Positions 26,351 to 36,033 of a DNA stretch of 64,000 bases are shown in pieces. The stretch is taken from NCBI RefSeq assembly GCF_003944715.1, contig NZ_RWIT01000005.1:62001-126000 (forward strand). Reading direction: 5' to 3'. Source of the stretch: Hymenobacter rigui (GTDB lineage Bacteria > Bacteroidota > Bacteroidia > Cytophagales > Hymenobacteraceae). Position numbers and translations under genes: made by a program. The notes beneath the pieces are model-generated. The model was not told where the DNA came from. It saw only the letters and a program-made list of their open reading frames with translations, and searched no databases. The number at the start of each line of letters is the position of its first letter. The stretch's first letter is position 1.

Positions 26351-27228
26351 CGGGGCATTACGGCCCCGGCCGGGGCGTATTCATCGGGGTTGCGGTGTAC
26401 GGTGGCGGTTTGCGTGGCAAGCAGCTGGTTTTTAGCAGTGCGGGTTTCAACCGTCAAAGTATAGGCTCCGGCGGGCACTTTCGCTAAGTCCAACTCCCCG
26501 GTCAGTATTGTGGGCCGCCCTTCGGCTCCCTGCACGGTAGCCTGTCCGGTGGCTGCATCCTTGGCCTCTTTGGCCGCCCGGAGCCGGTAGCGCACGGTAT
26601 AGGCCTGCCCCGGCGCGGCGTTGTACAGCTCTGAGTAGAAGAACAGCTTATCCTGTCCCCGGGCGTACAAGCCGCCCGCCGCCCGCGTCAGACTCAGGCC
26701 CTGCCGCATGAAGTTATTGGCCTCCACCGAGGAGCGGCTGGCTGGTTTCAGCAGCAGTACCACGTCACTGAGCGCAGGTTTTGGTGTATTGGCCTCCACT
26801 ACCAGCGGCTGCTCCACAATATCGGTGAAGCCGGCGCGGTTCTGATCTTTCATCTGGCCACGCAGGGTATAGCGGCCTTCCGGTAAAATCAGGCGCTTTT
26901 GAAAGCTGATGGGGTTTTTGATGGCCGCCGTAGTGTCACGTAGCACCGGCGGCCGCAGCATTACGGTTTCCTGATACGCGGCTGATCCATCGGGCCGAAT
27001 AACTTCCAGGGTTACAGCAGCGCCGGCCTGATACATCTTGGGTCCGCGCTTCAGATAGGTCAGGTGTTTACCAGCCACGGTGGCATATACCTCCACGACC
27101 CCGCCTTTGATGGCTACATCATCGTTGCGGAAACGGACGGCATCCAGCTGCAGCTGATGCGTTTGGGCCTGCGCGGTACCTAGGCAAAGCACAAAAACAA
27201 CGGGCAGAAGTCGGGCAGACAGCAACAT
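26347..27228 (-). CDS. Hypothetical secreted beta-rich protein
   Basis: 293 aa from the ATG at 27228, which opens a signal peptide (MLLSARLLPVVFVLCLGTAQAQ). The mature part is beta-rich with repeated Ig-like patterns, for example EGRYTLRGQMKDQNRAGF and PAGAYTLTVETRTAKNQLL, and no catalytic motif. It is coupled by a 4-nt overlap to the LpxL-like acyltransferase downstream, suggesting a shared envelope role. I do not recognise a named family. Confidence 0.78.
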   Translation of the reverse strand: MLLSARLLPVVFVLCLGTAQAQTHQLQLDAVRFRNDDVAIKGGVVEVYATVAGKHLTYLKRGPKMYQAGAAVTLEVIRPDGSAAYQETVMLRPPVLRDTTAAIKNPISFQKRLILPEGRYTLRGQMKDQNRAGFTDIVEQPLVVEANTPKPALSDVVLLLKPASRSSVEANNFMRQGLSLTRAAGGLYARGQDKLFFYSELYNAAPGQAYTVRYRLRAAKEAKDAATGQATVQGAEGRPTILTGELDLAKVPAGAYTLTVETRTAKNQLLATQTATVHRNPDEYAPAGAVMPR

Positions 27229-27487
27229 AGTGTCAGATTGGCGGTAAAACGAAACCGAATGGCAGTGGATAGTTTTCAGCCGCAGCTCTGCAAAAGTGGG
27301 GCTTTTAGTTGATTCCGGGTTTAACACCTCCCGCCCTCTGCGCGTTACATGTCGGATATCCTACTTTGAAAATTCGGTCAACCATTTTTGGAACACCAAA
27401 CCCAAAAAGCAGTTGTAACACGCACACATTAAGTGGCAGCCCGTTTATTTGTCCGAGTATTTTCAGTTGTTGCCCCAGGCCCGTCGC

Positions 27488-28138
27488 ATGCCCTCCATTC
27501 TTTTCGAATCCCAATATAACCCGCCCATTGCTTTTTTTGCCGAGCTGCTGGGGTCTGAAGCGCTGTGGCTGGAAGCCCACGACCATTACCACAAGCAGAC
27601 CTACCGCAACCGTTGCCTCATTCTCACCGCGCAGGGCGTACAGGCCCTCACCGTGCCCGTAGTCGATGGCAACCGCAGCGAAAAAGTGCTTACATCAGGA
27701 ATTGAAATAGATTACCGCCAGAACTGGGTGCACCGCCACTGGCGCACCCTGCAAACCGCCTACAGCGGCACGCCGTACTTTGAGTATTACGCTGATTATC
27801 TGCACGACATCTACCTGCAGAAGCCCCAACGCCTGTTCGAGCTAAACCTGCTGCTGCTGCAGTTTTACTTTCGCTGCCTGCGCCTGCGCCTACCCATTCA
27901 CCTCACCACTGAATACCTACCACCTGCCAACAAGCCTACCCTCTTACACTCTCATCCTTCTGCCCTACTCCTTGACCGCCGCGACTGGCTGACACCAAAG
28001 GCTCCTACAACAGTAGGACCTGACAGGACGTCCGGCCGGCCGTATGCGCAGAGCTTTGGTAAAGATTTTGTACCGGGACTCAGCATCTTAGACCTGCTCT
28101 TTATGCAGGGTCCGGCCGCCGGCAGTTTTCTTGCGTAG
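27488..28138 (+). CDS. WbqC-like family protein
   Basis: 216 aa from the ATG at 27488; an in-frame TTG at 27449 is less likely. The start ILFESQYNPPIAFFAELL and the NRCLILTAQGVQALTVPVVDG region, with RQNWVHRHWRTLQTAYSGTPYFEYY, match the WbqC-like family. Members occur in O-antigen or glycolipid loci, with unproved activity. The C-terminal SFGKDFVPGLSILDLLFMQGP is also typical. It is cytoplasmic. The 258-nt gap upstream is divergent with the secreted-protein gene and shows no other feature. Confidence 0.82.
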   Translation: MPSILFESQYNPPIAFFAELLGSEALWLEAHDHYHKQTYRNRCLILTAQGVQALTVPVVDGNRSEKVLTSGIEIDYRQNWVHRHWRTLQTAYSGTPYFEYYADYLHDIYLQKPQRLFELNLLLLQFYFRCLRLRLPIHLTTEYLPPANKPTLLHSHPSALLLDRRDWLTPKAPTTVGPDRTSGRPYAQSFGKDFVPGLSILDLLFMQGPAAGSFLA

Positions 28139-28260
28139 TGTACCTGTCGCCCCCGAACCAACGCCCGACTCAATCTGTTTTCAGGTTATATCGGCCCAAC
28201 CCGCAGCCCTAGCTTACAGGGGCATTGCGGGGTACCGTTTTTCTTCACTACCTTATCTGC

Positions 28261-30885
28261 ATGGAAGCTAAATTCTCAAATAGAGTCAAGGAGGTCATCT
28301 CCCTGAGCCGGGAAGAGGCCATCCGGCTCGGGCACGACTATATCGGCACGGAGCACCTGTTGCTGGGTATGATCCGCGAAGGGGAAGGCACCGCCATTGG
28401 TCTGCTCAAGAAATTGGGCGTATCGGTGGAGGAGCTGAAATACGCCCTCGAGCAGGCCACCCGTAATACGGCCACTCAGGGCACGAGTATCACCGGCTCC
28501 ATCCCTTTGACCAAACAGACCGAGAAGGTCCTCAAGATTACCTACCTCGAGGCCAAAATCTTCAAGAGCGAAATTATCGGCACGGAGCACCTGCTCCTCT
28601 CGATTCTGCGTGATGAGGATAATATTTCGTCCCAAATCCTGAGCAAATTCAACGTGAACTACGAATCCGTACGTGATTCGCTGGACTACCACGGTAACAC
28701 GGCGAACAACCCCACCTCCGGCCCCGAGGCCGATGACGACGACAACGACCGCCTCTTCGGGGGCTCAGCCGGCCGCGGCGGCGCAGGCAGTAGCGGTGCC
28801 GCTGCCAAGAAGGGCAACGAAAAGTCGCGCACCCCGGTGCTCGACAACTTCGGCCGCGACCTGACCAAGCTGGCCGAGGAGGACAAGCTCGACCCCATTG
28901 TGGGCCGCGAGAAGGAGATTGAGCGCGTAGCCCAGATCCTTTCGCGCCGCAAGAAGAACAACCCCATCCTCATCGGTGAGCCCGGCGTGGGTAAAACAGC
29001 CATTGCCGAAGGTCTTGCTCTGCGCATCATCCAGAAGAAAGTGTCGCGGGTGCTGTTCGGCAAGCGCGTGGTTACTCTCGACCTTGCCTCGCTAGTGGCC
29101 GGTACCAAGTACCGCGGCCAGTTTGAGGAGCGCATGAAGGCTGTGATGAACGAGCTGGAGAAGTCGCCCGACGTTATCCTGTTCATCGACGAGCTGCACA
29201 CGATTGTGGGCGCTGGCGGTGCCTCCGGCTCGCTGGATGCTTCCAACATGTTCAAGCCGGCTCTGGCCCGCGGCGAAATCCAATGCATTGGCGCGACTAC
29301 GCTCGACGAGTACCGCCAGTATATTGAGAAGGACGGCGCGCTGGCCCGTCGTTTCCAGATGGTGATGGTGGACCCCACCACGCCTGAGGAGACGATTGAA
29401 ATCCTGAACAACATCAAGGACAAGTACCAGGACCACCACCATGTGGTGTACACCGACAAAGCCATTGAGGCCTGCGTGAAGCTGTCGGACCGCTATATGT
29501 CGGACCGGTTCCTGCCCGATAAGGCCATCGACATTCTCGATGAAGCCGGGGCCCGCGTGCACATCAACAACATCGTGGTGCCCGAGGATATTCTCAAGCT
29601 CGAAGAACAGATTGAGAACATCAAAGGCGAGAAGAACCGCGTGGTGAAGTCGCAGAAGTACGAGGAAGCCGCCAAGCTCCGCGACACGGAGAAGAAGCTC
29701 ATTGATCAGCTCGACCAGGCCAAGAAGGACTGGGAAGAGGAGACCAAGAAGAAGCGCTATACCGTAAAGGAGGAGAACGTGGCCGAGGTTATTGCCATGA
29801 TGACCGGTATTCCCGTTTCGCGCGTGGCCCAGAAGGAAAGCTCCAAGCTCCTGAACATGGGTGAAGAGCTGAAAGGCAAGGTAATCGGTCAGGACAAGGC
29901 CATTCAGCAGCTGGTGAAAGCCATCCAGCGGACCCGCGTCGGCCTGAAAGACCCCAAGAAGCCCATTGGCTCCTTCGTATTCCTGGGCCCCACGGGCGTA
30001 GGCAAGACGGAGCTGGCGAAGGTGCTGGCCACCTACCTCTTCGACAAGGAAGATTCGCTGGTGCGGATCGACATGTCGGAGTACATGGAGAAATTCAGCA
30101 TCTCGCGCCTGGTGGGCGCGCCTCCCGGCTACGTAGGCTACGAAGAGGGCGGCCAGTTGACGGAGAAAATCCGTCGCAAGCCGTACTCGGTTATCCTGCT
30201 CGACGAGATTGAGAAGGCACACCCGGACGTGTACAATCTGCTGCTGCAGGTACTGGACGACGGTATCCTGACCGACGGCCTGGGCCGCAAGGTGGACTTC
30301 CGCAACACCATCATTATCATGACCTCGAACATCGGGGCGCGTGACCTGCAGGACTTCGGTGCCGGTATCGGTTTCGGCACCAAGGCCCGGCAGGAGAACA
30401 TGGATGAGATGACGAAGGGCACCATCACCAACGCCCTGCGCAAAACCTTCTCGCCCGAGTTCCTGAACCGTCTGGACGACGTGGTGGTGTTCAACTCCCT
30501 GGAGAAAAAGGACATCCACAAGATCATCGACATCAGCCTCAGCAAGCTGCTGGGCCGCATCCAGACGCTGGGCTACCGCGTGGAGCTGACCGAAGCCGCC
30601 AAGGACTTCGTGGCCGAGAAGGGCTACGACCCCAAATACGGCGCGCGTCCGCTCAACCGGGCCATCCAGAAGTACATCGAGGATCCGATTGCCGAGGAAA
30701 TCCTGAAGGCCGAAATTGCCCAGGGTGACGTCATCACCGCCGATTATACGGCCGGTGCGGAGGAACTGACCTTCTCGGTAAGCAAGAGCGGCGAAACGCC
30801 CAACCTGGCCAGCGACGAGCGGCCGGAGGAAGCGCCCGAGCCTGACAATGATGAATCCACGGATTCGAAAAAGCAGGGCGAATAA
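28261..30885 (+). CDS. clpC: ATP-dependent Clp protease ATPase subunit ClpC
   Basis: 874 aa from the ATG at 28261; an upstream in-frame start at 28225 would add 12 residues not typical of the family. Order: two N-terminal Clp repeats (residues about 1-145), an Asp/Gly-rich linker, AAA-1 with Walker A GEPGVGKTA (about 240) and Walker B VILFIDELHT, a UVR domain (about 455-490), AAA-2 with GPTGVGKTELAK (about 577) and VILLDEIEKA, and a ClpP-docking loop IGFG (about 702). An acidic tail (ERPEEAPEPDNDESTD) ends it. It unfolds proteins for ClpP degradation. clpP is not in the window. Confidence 0.96.
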   Translation: MEAKFSNRVKEVISLSREEAIRLGHDYIGTEHLLLGMIREGEGTAIGLLKKLGVSVEELKYALEQATRNTATQGTSITGSIPLTKQTEKVLKITYLEAKIFKSEIIGTEHLLLSILRDEDNISSQILSKFNVNYESVRDSLDYHGNTANNPTSGPEADDDDNDRLFGGSAGRGGAGSSGAAAKKGNEKSRTPVLDNFGRDLTKLAEEDKLDPIVGREKEIERVAQILSRRKKNNPILIGEPGVGKTAIAEGLALRIIQKKVSRVLFGKRVVTLDLASLVAGTKYRGQFEERMKAVMNELEKSPDVILFIDELHTIVGAGGASGSLDASNMFKPALARGEIQCIGATTLDEYRQYIEKDGALARRFQMVMVDPTTPEETIEILNNIKDKYQDHHHVVYTDKAIEACVKLSDRYMSDRFLPDKAIDILDEAGARVHINNIVVPEDILKLEEQIENIKGEKNRVVKSQKYEEAAKLRDTEKKLIDQLDQAKKDWEEETKKKRYTVKEENVAEVIAMMTGIPVSRVAQKESSKLLNMGEELKGKVIGQDKAIQQLVKAIQRTRVGLKDPKKPIGSFVFLGPTGVGKTELAKVLATYLFDKEDSLVRIDMSEYMEKFSISRLVGAPPGYVGYEEGGQLTEKIRRKPYSVILLDEIEKAHPDVYNLLLQVLDDGILTDGLGRKVDFRNTIIIMTSNIGARDLQDFGAGIGFGTKARQENMDEMTKGTITNALRKTFSPEFLNRLDDVVVFNSLEKKDIHKIIDISLSKLLGRIQTLGYRVELTEAAKDFVAEKGYDPKYGARPLNRAIQKYIEDPIAEEILKAEIAQGDVITADYTAGAEELTFSVSKSGETPNLASDERPEEAPEPDNDESTDSKKQGE

Positions 30886-30904
30886 TTTGCCTGAGCGTTA
30901 ACTG

Positions 30905-30940
30905 AAACCGGCCGGTTCCTGTAGAGGAGCCGGCCGGTTT
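30905..30940. terminator. Terminator after clpC
   Basis: A 16-bp stem with one G-T pair (30905-30920 with 30925-30940), 4-nt loop, T-rich tail. It can also serve the AT-rich lipoprotein gene that converges from the right. Confidence 0.85.
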
Positions 30941-30955
30941 TGTTGTTACACCAGA

Positions 30956-31630
30956 TTATTGATACTCTTCTAAAGGATTGAAATTTTTATACCTTATAAA
31001 TTCATCATCGCCTGCGGCCCTTACGACCTTACTCTTCTCTCTACCACCCTCGTCGTACGTTTTTACATACACGCTGTCTGATAACTCGACACTAGCAGTT
31101 GCTTTTAAGCTGTCGTTAACTAATTTCAGAAATACTGTTGTACATCCTCCGTGCAACAAGAGAGCATCAATACACTTTAACTCTTTATTGTATAGCATAT
31201 TAGGATATAATTCAGAATTTTTCACCAGCATCAGATCATGGCTTTCTCTTCTATAGATAAATAAACGCCTAATTTCATTTGAGCCTCTAGCGGCAACATC
31301 GGAAACATAAGTCACATCATTTAGGCCGTCACCATTAAAATCAGTAATTACTGGGTCAATTCCAGATAAATAATCTTTTTCAAACTTATACTTATTAAGC
31401 AACTTCCACTTACTGTTGCTTTTGGAATAGAAATTAATAACAACATACACACTGTCGCTAGTTTTGTATTTTAATATATCAATTCTATTTTCTCGCTTCC
31501 TTCCAATACTTACACTATCAATAAAAATCTCTTCAGGCATCAGATTAACTGAAGGCATAGTAGTAACACTAGGCCACAAGCTTTGACAAGAAGTCAAAGT
31601 CAAAAAAATCAAACAGAATATGTATCTCAT
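30956..31630 (-). CDS. AT-rich lipoprotein with an FG-GAP-like motif
   Basis: 224 aa lipoprotein (MRYIFCLIFLTLTSCQ, lipobox LTSC). The sequence DPVITDFNGDGLNDVTYVSD resembles the Ca-binding loop of FG-GAP/VCBS repeats. The gene is clearly more AT-rich than its neighbours, with many Lys, Asn, Ser and Tyr codons ending in A or T, which suggests recent acquisition. The right flank (31631-31770) is AT-rich too. No function is assigned. Confidence 0.8.
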   Translation of the reverse strand: MRYIFCLIFLTLTSCQSLWPSVTTMPSVNLMPEEIFIDSVSIGRKRENRIDILKYKTSDSVYVVINFYSKSNSKWKLLNKYKFEKDYLSGIDPVITDFNGDGLNDVTYVSDVAARGSNEIRRLFIYRRESHDLMLVKNSELYPNMLYNKELKCIDALLLHGGCTTVFLKLVNDSLKATASVELSDSVYVKTYDEGGREKSKVVRAAGDDEFIRYKNFNPLEEYQ

Positions 31631-31774
31631 TAGATATCAAGAATATTTTCAGAAAAAAGCCGGGTTTCAAAAGACAGTGACTATTCCTTTTGCGACTCAA
31701 TCTTTCGTAAAATAACACTATAATCTCGTAAAGCATCCTCAGAATTATGGTGCGGCTTTTCTGTACCCACGCGT

Positions 31775-31782
31775 TACCTTTG
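31775..31782 (+). promoter_or_regulatory. -7 promoter box TACCTTTG upstream of the carboxylase gene
   Basis: Exact TAnnTTTG match 45 nt before the ATG at 31827. It lies at the right edge of the AT-rich stretch. Confidence 0.5.
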
Positions 31783-31826
31783 AACCTCTTACCGAAGTAA
31801 CTACCCTGACTCTTTCCCACCCCACA

Positions 31827-33395
31827 ATGTCTGATCCGCACGCTGACGCCCAACTAAGCAAAACCGAAATTCTCGCCCGCAAAAACGCCGAAGCACTGCT
31901 CGGCGGCGGCCAGGCCCGCATTGATGCCCAGCACAAAAAAGGCAAGCTCACCGCCCGGGAGCGGATTGATTTGCTGTTCGACGAAGGCTCGTTTGAGGAA
32001 ATCGGCAAGTTTGTAATGCACCGCTCCAAAGACTTCGGTCTGGACAAGGAGTATTACCTCGGCGACGGCGTGGTGACCGGCTACGGCACCGTAAACGGCC
32101 GACTGGTGTACGCGTTTTCGCAGGATTTCACGGTGTTTGGCGGCTCGCTGAGCGAAACCCACGCCGAGAAAATCGTGAAGATTATGGACCTAGCCATGAA
32201 AAACGGCGCCCCCGTTATCGGCCTCAACGACTCGGGCGGGGCTCGTATTCAGGAAGGCGTGGTGAGCCTGGGCGGCTACGCCGATATCTTCTACAAAAAC
32301 ACCCTGGCCTCGGGCGTGGTGCCGCAGCTGTCGGCCATTATGGGGCCGTGCGCGGGCGGCGCAGTGTACTCGCCGGCCATTACCGACTTCATCCTGATGG
32401 TGGAGGACACGAGCTACATGTTCGTGACCGGCCCCAACGTGGTGAAAACCGTAACCCACGAAAACGTAACCAGCGAGGAGCTGGGCGGAGCCAGCACCCA
32501 CTCGGCCAAAAGCGGCGTAACGCACTTTTCGTGCGCCAACGAAGTGGCCTGCATCACCCACCTCAAGCAGCTGCTGAGCTATATGCCCCAGAACTGCGAG
32601 GAAACCGCCCCAATGGTGCCCTACGAGGCCGGCCAGGACGAAAGCCGCGCCGCCCTCGACACCATCATCCCCGATAACCCCAACCAGCCCTACGACATCC
32701 GGGAAGTGATTGACGGCATCATCGACGCCGGCTCCTTCCTGGAGGTGCACCAGAACTTCGCCGAAAACATCGTGGTGGGCTTTGCCCGCCTGGGTGGCCG
32801 CAGCATCGGTATTGTGGGCAACCAGCCAGCCGTGCTGGCCGGCGTGCTCGACATCAATGCCAGCACCAAAGCGGCCCGCTTCGTGCGGTTCTGCGACTCG
32901 TTCAACATTCCGCTGCTGGTGCTGGAAGACGTGCCCGGCTTCCTGCCCGGCACCGACCAGGAGTGGCGTGGTATCATCACCAACGGGGCCAAACTGCTCT
33001 ACGCCTTCTGCGAAGCCACCGTGCCGCGCATCACCGTCATCACCCGCAAAGCCTACGGCGGGGCCTACGACGTGATGAACAGCAAGCACATCGGGGCAGA
33101 TATGAATTACGCCTGGCCCACCGCCGAAATTGCCGTAATGGGCGCGAAGGGCGCGGCTGAAATCATCTTCAAGCGCGAAATTGCCCAAGCCGAAGACCCC
33201 GAAGCCAAGCTGCAGGAGAAAGTGGACGAGTATCAGCAAAAGTTTGCCACGCCCTACCGCGCCGCCCACCGCGGCTTCGTAGACGAGGTAATTCTGCCCT
33301 CGCAGACGCGCCAGAAGCTGATCCGCGCCTTCAAGATGCTGGAAAACAAAGTGGACACGCTGCCCCGCAAAAAGCACGGCAACATTCCGCTGTAG
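31827..33395 (+). CDS. Acyl-CoA carboxylase carboxyltransferase (beta) subunit
   Basis: 522 aa, the full length of propionyl-CoA carboxylase beta / methylmalonyl-CoA decarboxylase alpha type proteins. The N-terminal half has [20 protein letters not shown] and [20 protein letters not shown], and the C-terminal half has [21 protein letters not shown] and [21 protein letters not shown], the two oxyanion-hole regions that bind acyl-CoA and carboxybiotin. It transfers carboxyl from biotin to acyl-CoA (propionyl- or acetyl-type). No biotin carboxylase or carrier gene is present here, so the substrate is unresolved. Confidence 0.93.
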   Translation: MSDPHADAQLSKTEILARKNAEALLGGGQARIDAQHKKGKLTARERIDLLFDEGSFEEIGKFVMHRSKDFGLDKEYYLGDGVVTGYGTVNGRLVYAFSQDFTVFGGSLSETHAEKIVKIMDLAMKNGAPVIGLNDSGGARIQEGVVSLGGYADIFYKNTLASGVVPQLSAIMGPCAGGAVYSPAITDFILMVEDTSYMFVTGPNVVKTVTHENVTSEELGGASTHSAKSGVTHFSCANEVACITHLKQLLSYMPQNCEETAPMVPYEAGQDESRAALDTIIPDNPNQPYDIREVIDGIIDAGSFLEVHQNFAENIVVGFARLGGRSIGIVGNQPAVLAGVLDINASTKAARFVRFCDSFNIPLLVLEDVPGFLPGTDQEWRGIITNGAKLLYAFCEATVPRITVITRKAYGGAYDVMNSKHIGADMNYAWPTAEIAVMGAKGAAEIIFKREIAQAEDPEAKLQEKVDEYQQKFATPYRAAHRGFVDEVILPSQTRQKLIRAFKMLENKVDTLPRKKHGNIPL

Positions 33396-33404
33396 TCTGC
33401 CGCT

Positions 33405-33950
33405 ATGTCCATCACCATCCGTCCCTCCACGCTCCACGATGCGTCCGCCATTCGGCGGCTGTACCAGCGCGTGTCGGCGGAAAGCGGGGGGCTGGCCCGA
33501 CGGCCCGAGGAAATAACCGAGGACTACGTACAGCACTTCCTGACGCGCAGCCTGGCCCAGGGCATCGGACTGGTGGCGGAACAGGCGGGTGAGCTGGTGG
33601 CGGAAATTCACGCCTACCAAGCAGGCCTGCAGATTTTTGCCCACGTGCTCGGCGACCTGACGGTGGCCATTGTGCCCGCTGCGCAGGGCCAGGGACTGGG
33701 GCGGCGGCTGTTCACCGAGCTGCTGAGCCGCGCCCAGACCCAGTTTCCGCAGGTGCGCCGGGTGGAGCTGCTGGTGCGCGAAAGCAACACCCGCGCCATT
33801 GCGTTGTACGATCAGTTGGGCTTCCGTCAGGAAGGCCGCTTTGAGGGCCGGGTGGCCGGTGCACAGGGACTGGAAGCCGATATTCCGATGGCCTGGCACG
33901 CTCCTGAGTGGCCGGATGCGGCCCAAAACCATCTGGCGGCCCGTTTGTAG
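33405..33950 (+). CDS. GNAT family N-acetyltransferase
   Basis: 181 aa. GNAT fold with TIRPSTLHDASAIRRLYQRV at the start, the acetyl-CoA site VAIVPAAQGQGLGRRLFTEL (Q-x-x-G-L-G) and NTRAIALYDQLGFRQEGR near the end, common in RimI- and PhnO-like enzymes. It starts 9 nt after the carboxylase stop and is followed by the M42 peptidase, so it is likely part of one operon. The acceptor is unknown. Confidence 0.87.
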   Translation: MSITIRPSTLHDASAIRRLYQRVSAESGGLARRPEEITEDYVQHFLTRSLAQGIGLVAEQAGELVAEIHAYQAGLQIFAHVLGDLTVAIVPAAQGQGLGRRLFTELLSRAQTQFPQVRRVELLVRESNTRAIALYDQLGFRQEGRFEGRVAGAQGLEADIPMAWHAPEWPDAAQNHLAARL

Positions 33951-33974
33951 TGTATCTTTTTGAATCTTTGCTTT

Positions 33975-35045
33975 ATGCGTCAAGAATCTTTCGACTTCCT
34001 GCAGAAGTACCTCAATAACCCCTCTCCCACTGGCTTCGAAAAGGAAGGCCAAAAAATCTGGCTGGACTACCTCAAGCCCTACATCGACGAGTATTTCGTG
34101 GATACCTACGGCACGGTGGTGGGCGTGGTGAATCCGGAGGCCGACTACAAAGTGGTGATTGAAGCCCACGCTGACGAAATCAGCTACTTCGTGAACTTCA
34201 TCACGGAATCCGGCTTTCTGTACCTGCGCAAAAACGGCGGCTCCGACCCGCTGGTGGCTCCCAGCAAACGGGTGAATATCCATACCAAGAAGGGCATTGT
34301 GAAGGCGGTGTTCGGCTGGCCGGCCATTCACGTGCGCAAGGTGGAGCAGGACAAGGCTCCCACCATCGAAACCGTGTTCCTCGACTGCGGCGCTTCGTCC
34401 AAAGAGGAAGTGGAGCAGATGGGCATTCACGTGGGCTCGGTGGTGACGTTTGAGGACGAATTCACGGTGCTCAACGACCGGTTCTACGTGGGCCGGGCGC
34501 TGGACAACCGCATCGGCGGCTTCATGATTGCCGAGGTGGCCCGCATGCTGAAGGAGAACAAAAAGAAGCTGCCCTTCGGCCTCTACATTGTGAATGCGGT
34601 GCAGGAGGAAATTGGCCTTCGGGGGGCCGAAATGATTGCCCACCGCATTAAACCCGATGTGGCCATCGTGACGGACGTGATTCACGACACCCAGTCGCCG
34701 ATGTACGAGAAGAAAACCTCCGGCGACCTGTTCTGCGGCAAAGGCCCCGTGATTACCTACGGCCCGGCGGTGCAGAACAACCTGCGGGAGCTGATCATTG
34801 AAACGGCCCAGAATGCCGAAATTCCCTTCCAGCGCGCCGCCGCTACCCGCGCCACCGGCACCGACACCGACGCCTTCGCCTACTCCCACTCGGGAGTGGC
34901 CTCAGCCCTGATTTCGCTGCCCCTCAAGTACATGCACACCACCGTTGAAACCGTGCACAAGGATGACGTACAGAACGTCATCCAGCTCATCTGCGAAACG
35001 CTGCTGCGCATCGAGGACAAACACGATTTCCGGTACTTCAGCTGA
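33975..35045 (+). CDS. M42 family metal aminopeptidase
   Basis: 356 aa from the ATG at 33975; an upstream TTG at 33960 adds only five residues. M42 metal and catalytic residues are visible in order: His/Asp in VVIEAHADEISYF, Asp in GRALDNRIGGFM, Glu-Glu in NAVQEEIGLRGAE, Asp in IVTDVIHDTQSP and His in KYMHTTVETVHKDDV. It should remove N-terminal residues (Glu/Asp or neutral) from peptides in the cytoplasm as a large oligomer. A hairpin follows 110 nt downstream. Confidence 0.92.
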   Translation: MRQESFDFLQKYLNNPSPTGFEKEGQKIWLDYLKPYIDEYFVDTYGTVVGVVNPEADYKVVIEAHADEISYFVNFITESGFLYLRKNGGSDPLVAPSKRVNIHTKKGIVKAVFGWPAIHVRKVEQDKAPTIETVFLDCGASSKEEVEQMGIHVGSVVTFEDEFTVLNDRFYVGRALDNRIGGFMIAEVARMLKENKKKLPFGLYIVNAVQEEIGLRGAEMIAHRIKPDVAIVTDVIHDTQSPMYEKKTSGDLFCGKGPVITYGPAVQNNLRELIIETAQNAEIPFQRAAATRATGTDTDAFAYSHSGVASALISLPLKYMHTTVETVHKDDVQNVIQLICETLLRIEDKHDFRYFS

Positions 35046-35155
35046 TCACGGATTTTTCGGATCAGACGGATTAATCGGATTTCGTGGACGACTCCTGCCA
35101 TCTGACTACTATCAGGCAGAAGCGTCTTTTCGCATAATTCGTACGCTCTGTACCA

Positions 35156-35184
35156 AGAAGCCGCAGCGGGTTGCTGCGGCTTCT
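35156..35184 (+). terminator. Hairpin terminator after the M42 gene
   Basis: A 12-bp perfect stem (35156-35167 with 35173-35184) around a 5-nt loop. No long T run follows, so strength is uncertain. The preceding 35046-35100 contains CGGATT-type repeated units. Confidence 0.6.
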
Positions 35185-35216
35185 GTGGCTTTAATATCAC
35201 CCTTTCGTGCACCTTC

Positions 35217-36011
35217 ATGAATCCGTTTGAACCCGTGATTCCGCTTTCCGTAACCGACCAGATGGGGCGGCGGGTGGCTGTGCCGCTGCCGGCGCAGCGC
35301 ATTGTGTCGCTGGTACCGTCGCAGACGGAGCTGCTGTTTGCGCTGGGCCTGAGGACGCGGGTGGTGGGCGTGACCAAGTTCTGCATTCACCCAACCGAGG
35401 CCCGGCAGTCGGCTACCGTCATCGGCGGCACCAAAAACTTCGATTTCGACAAAATCGACGCCCTGCAGCCCGACCTCATCATTGGCAATAAGGAGGAAAA
35501 CTACCAGGAAGGTATTGAACGGCTGGCGGAGCGCTACCCGGTCTGGATGAGCGACATCAGCACCCTGCCCGAGGCGCTCAGTATGATCCGGCGGGTAGGA
35601 CTGCTAACGCAACGCGCAGAAGCCGCTGAGGTGCTAGCCGCCGAAATTGAGGCTTCTTTCTCGGTCCTGCCGCGGGTGGCCGAGCCCGTGCCGGCAGCCT
35701 ATTTTATCTGGCGTAAACCCTACATGGTGGCGGCCGGCGGCACGTTCATTGATGAGTTGCTGGCGCGGGCCGGCTTCCGCAACGTGTTCGGTGAGCTGGG
35801 CCGCTACCCCGAAATCAAGCCCGACCAGCTCCGCCAGGCCGCTCCGCAGCAGATTCTGCTTTCCTCCGAGCCATACCCCTTCGGCGAAAAGCACGTGGCC
35901 GAGTTTCAGGAAATCTGCCCCGCAGCTCAAGTCCGCATTGTCAATGGGGAACTGTTCAGCTGGTACGGCAGCCGCCTCCGCTACTCTGCGGCGTATTTTC
36001 GGGAGCTGTAA
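35217..36011 (+). CDS. Helical-backbone metal receptor (BtuF/FepB fold) without signal peptide
   Basis: 264 aa substrate-binding-protein fold of the cobalamin/siderophore type. N-terminal lobe: AQRIVSLVPSQTELLFALGL; linker helix and second lobe: EALSMIRRVGLLTQRAEAAEVL and GGTFIDELLARAGFRNVFGEL. Unlike BtuF or FepB it has no signal peptide (it begins MNPFEPVIPLSVTDQMGRRV), so as written it would remain cytoplasmic. No ABC permease or ATPase is adjacent. It may bind a metal chelate, but the ligand is unknown. Confidence 0.8.
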   Translation: MNPFEPVIPLSVTDQMGRRVAVPLPAQRIVSLVPSQTELLFALGLRTRVVGVTKFCIHPTEARQSATVIGGTKNFDFDKIDALQPDLIIGNKEENYQEGIERLAERYPVWMSDISTLPEALSMIRRVGLLTQRAEAAEVLAAEIEASFSVLPRVAEPVPAAYFIWRKPYMVAAGGTFIDELLARAGFRNVFGELGRYPEIKPDQLRQAAPQQILLSSEPYPFGEKHVAEFQEICPAAQVRIVNGELFSWYGSRLRYSAAYFREL

Positions 36012-36033
36012 GTGTAGCGTAGATACTCCGGAC

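Noticed and set aside
32190..34889. A 899-codon open frame on the minus strand
   Set aside because: It lies opposite the carboxylase, GNAT and M42 genes, which all have strong family motifs on the plus strand. High GC commonly leaves long antisense frames, and its translation is His/Gly/Val-rich with no domain.
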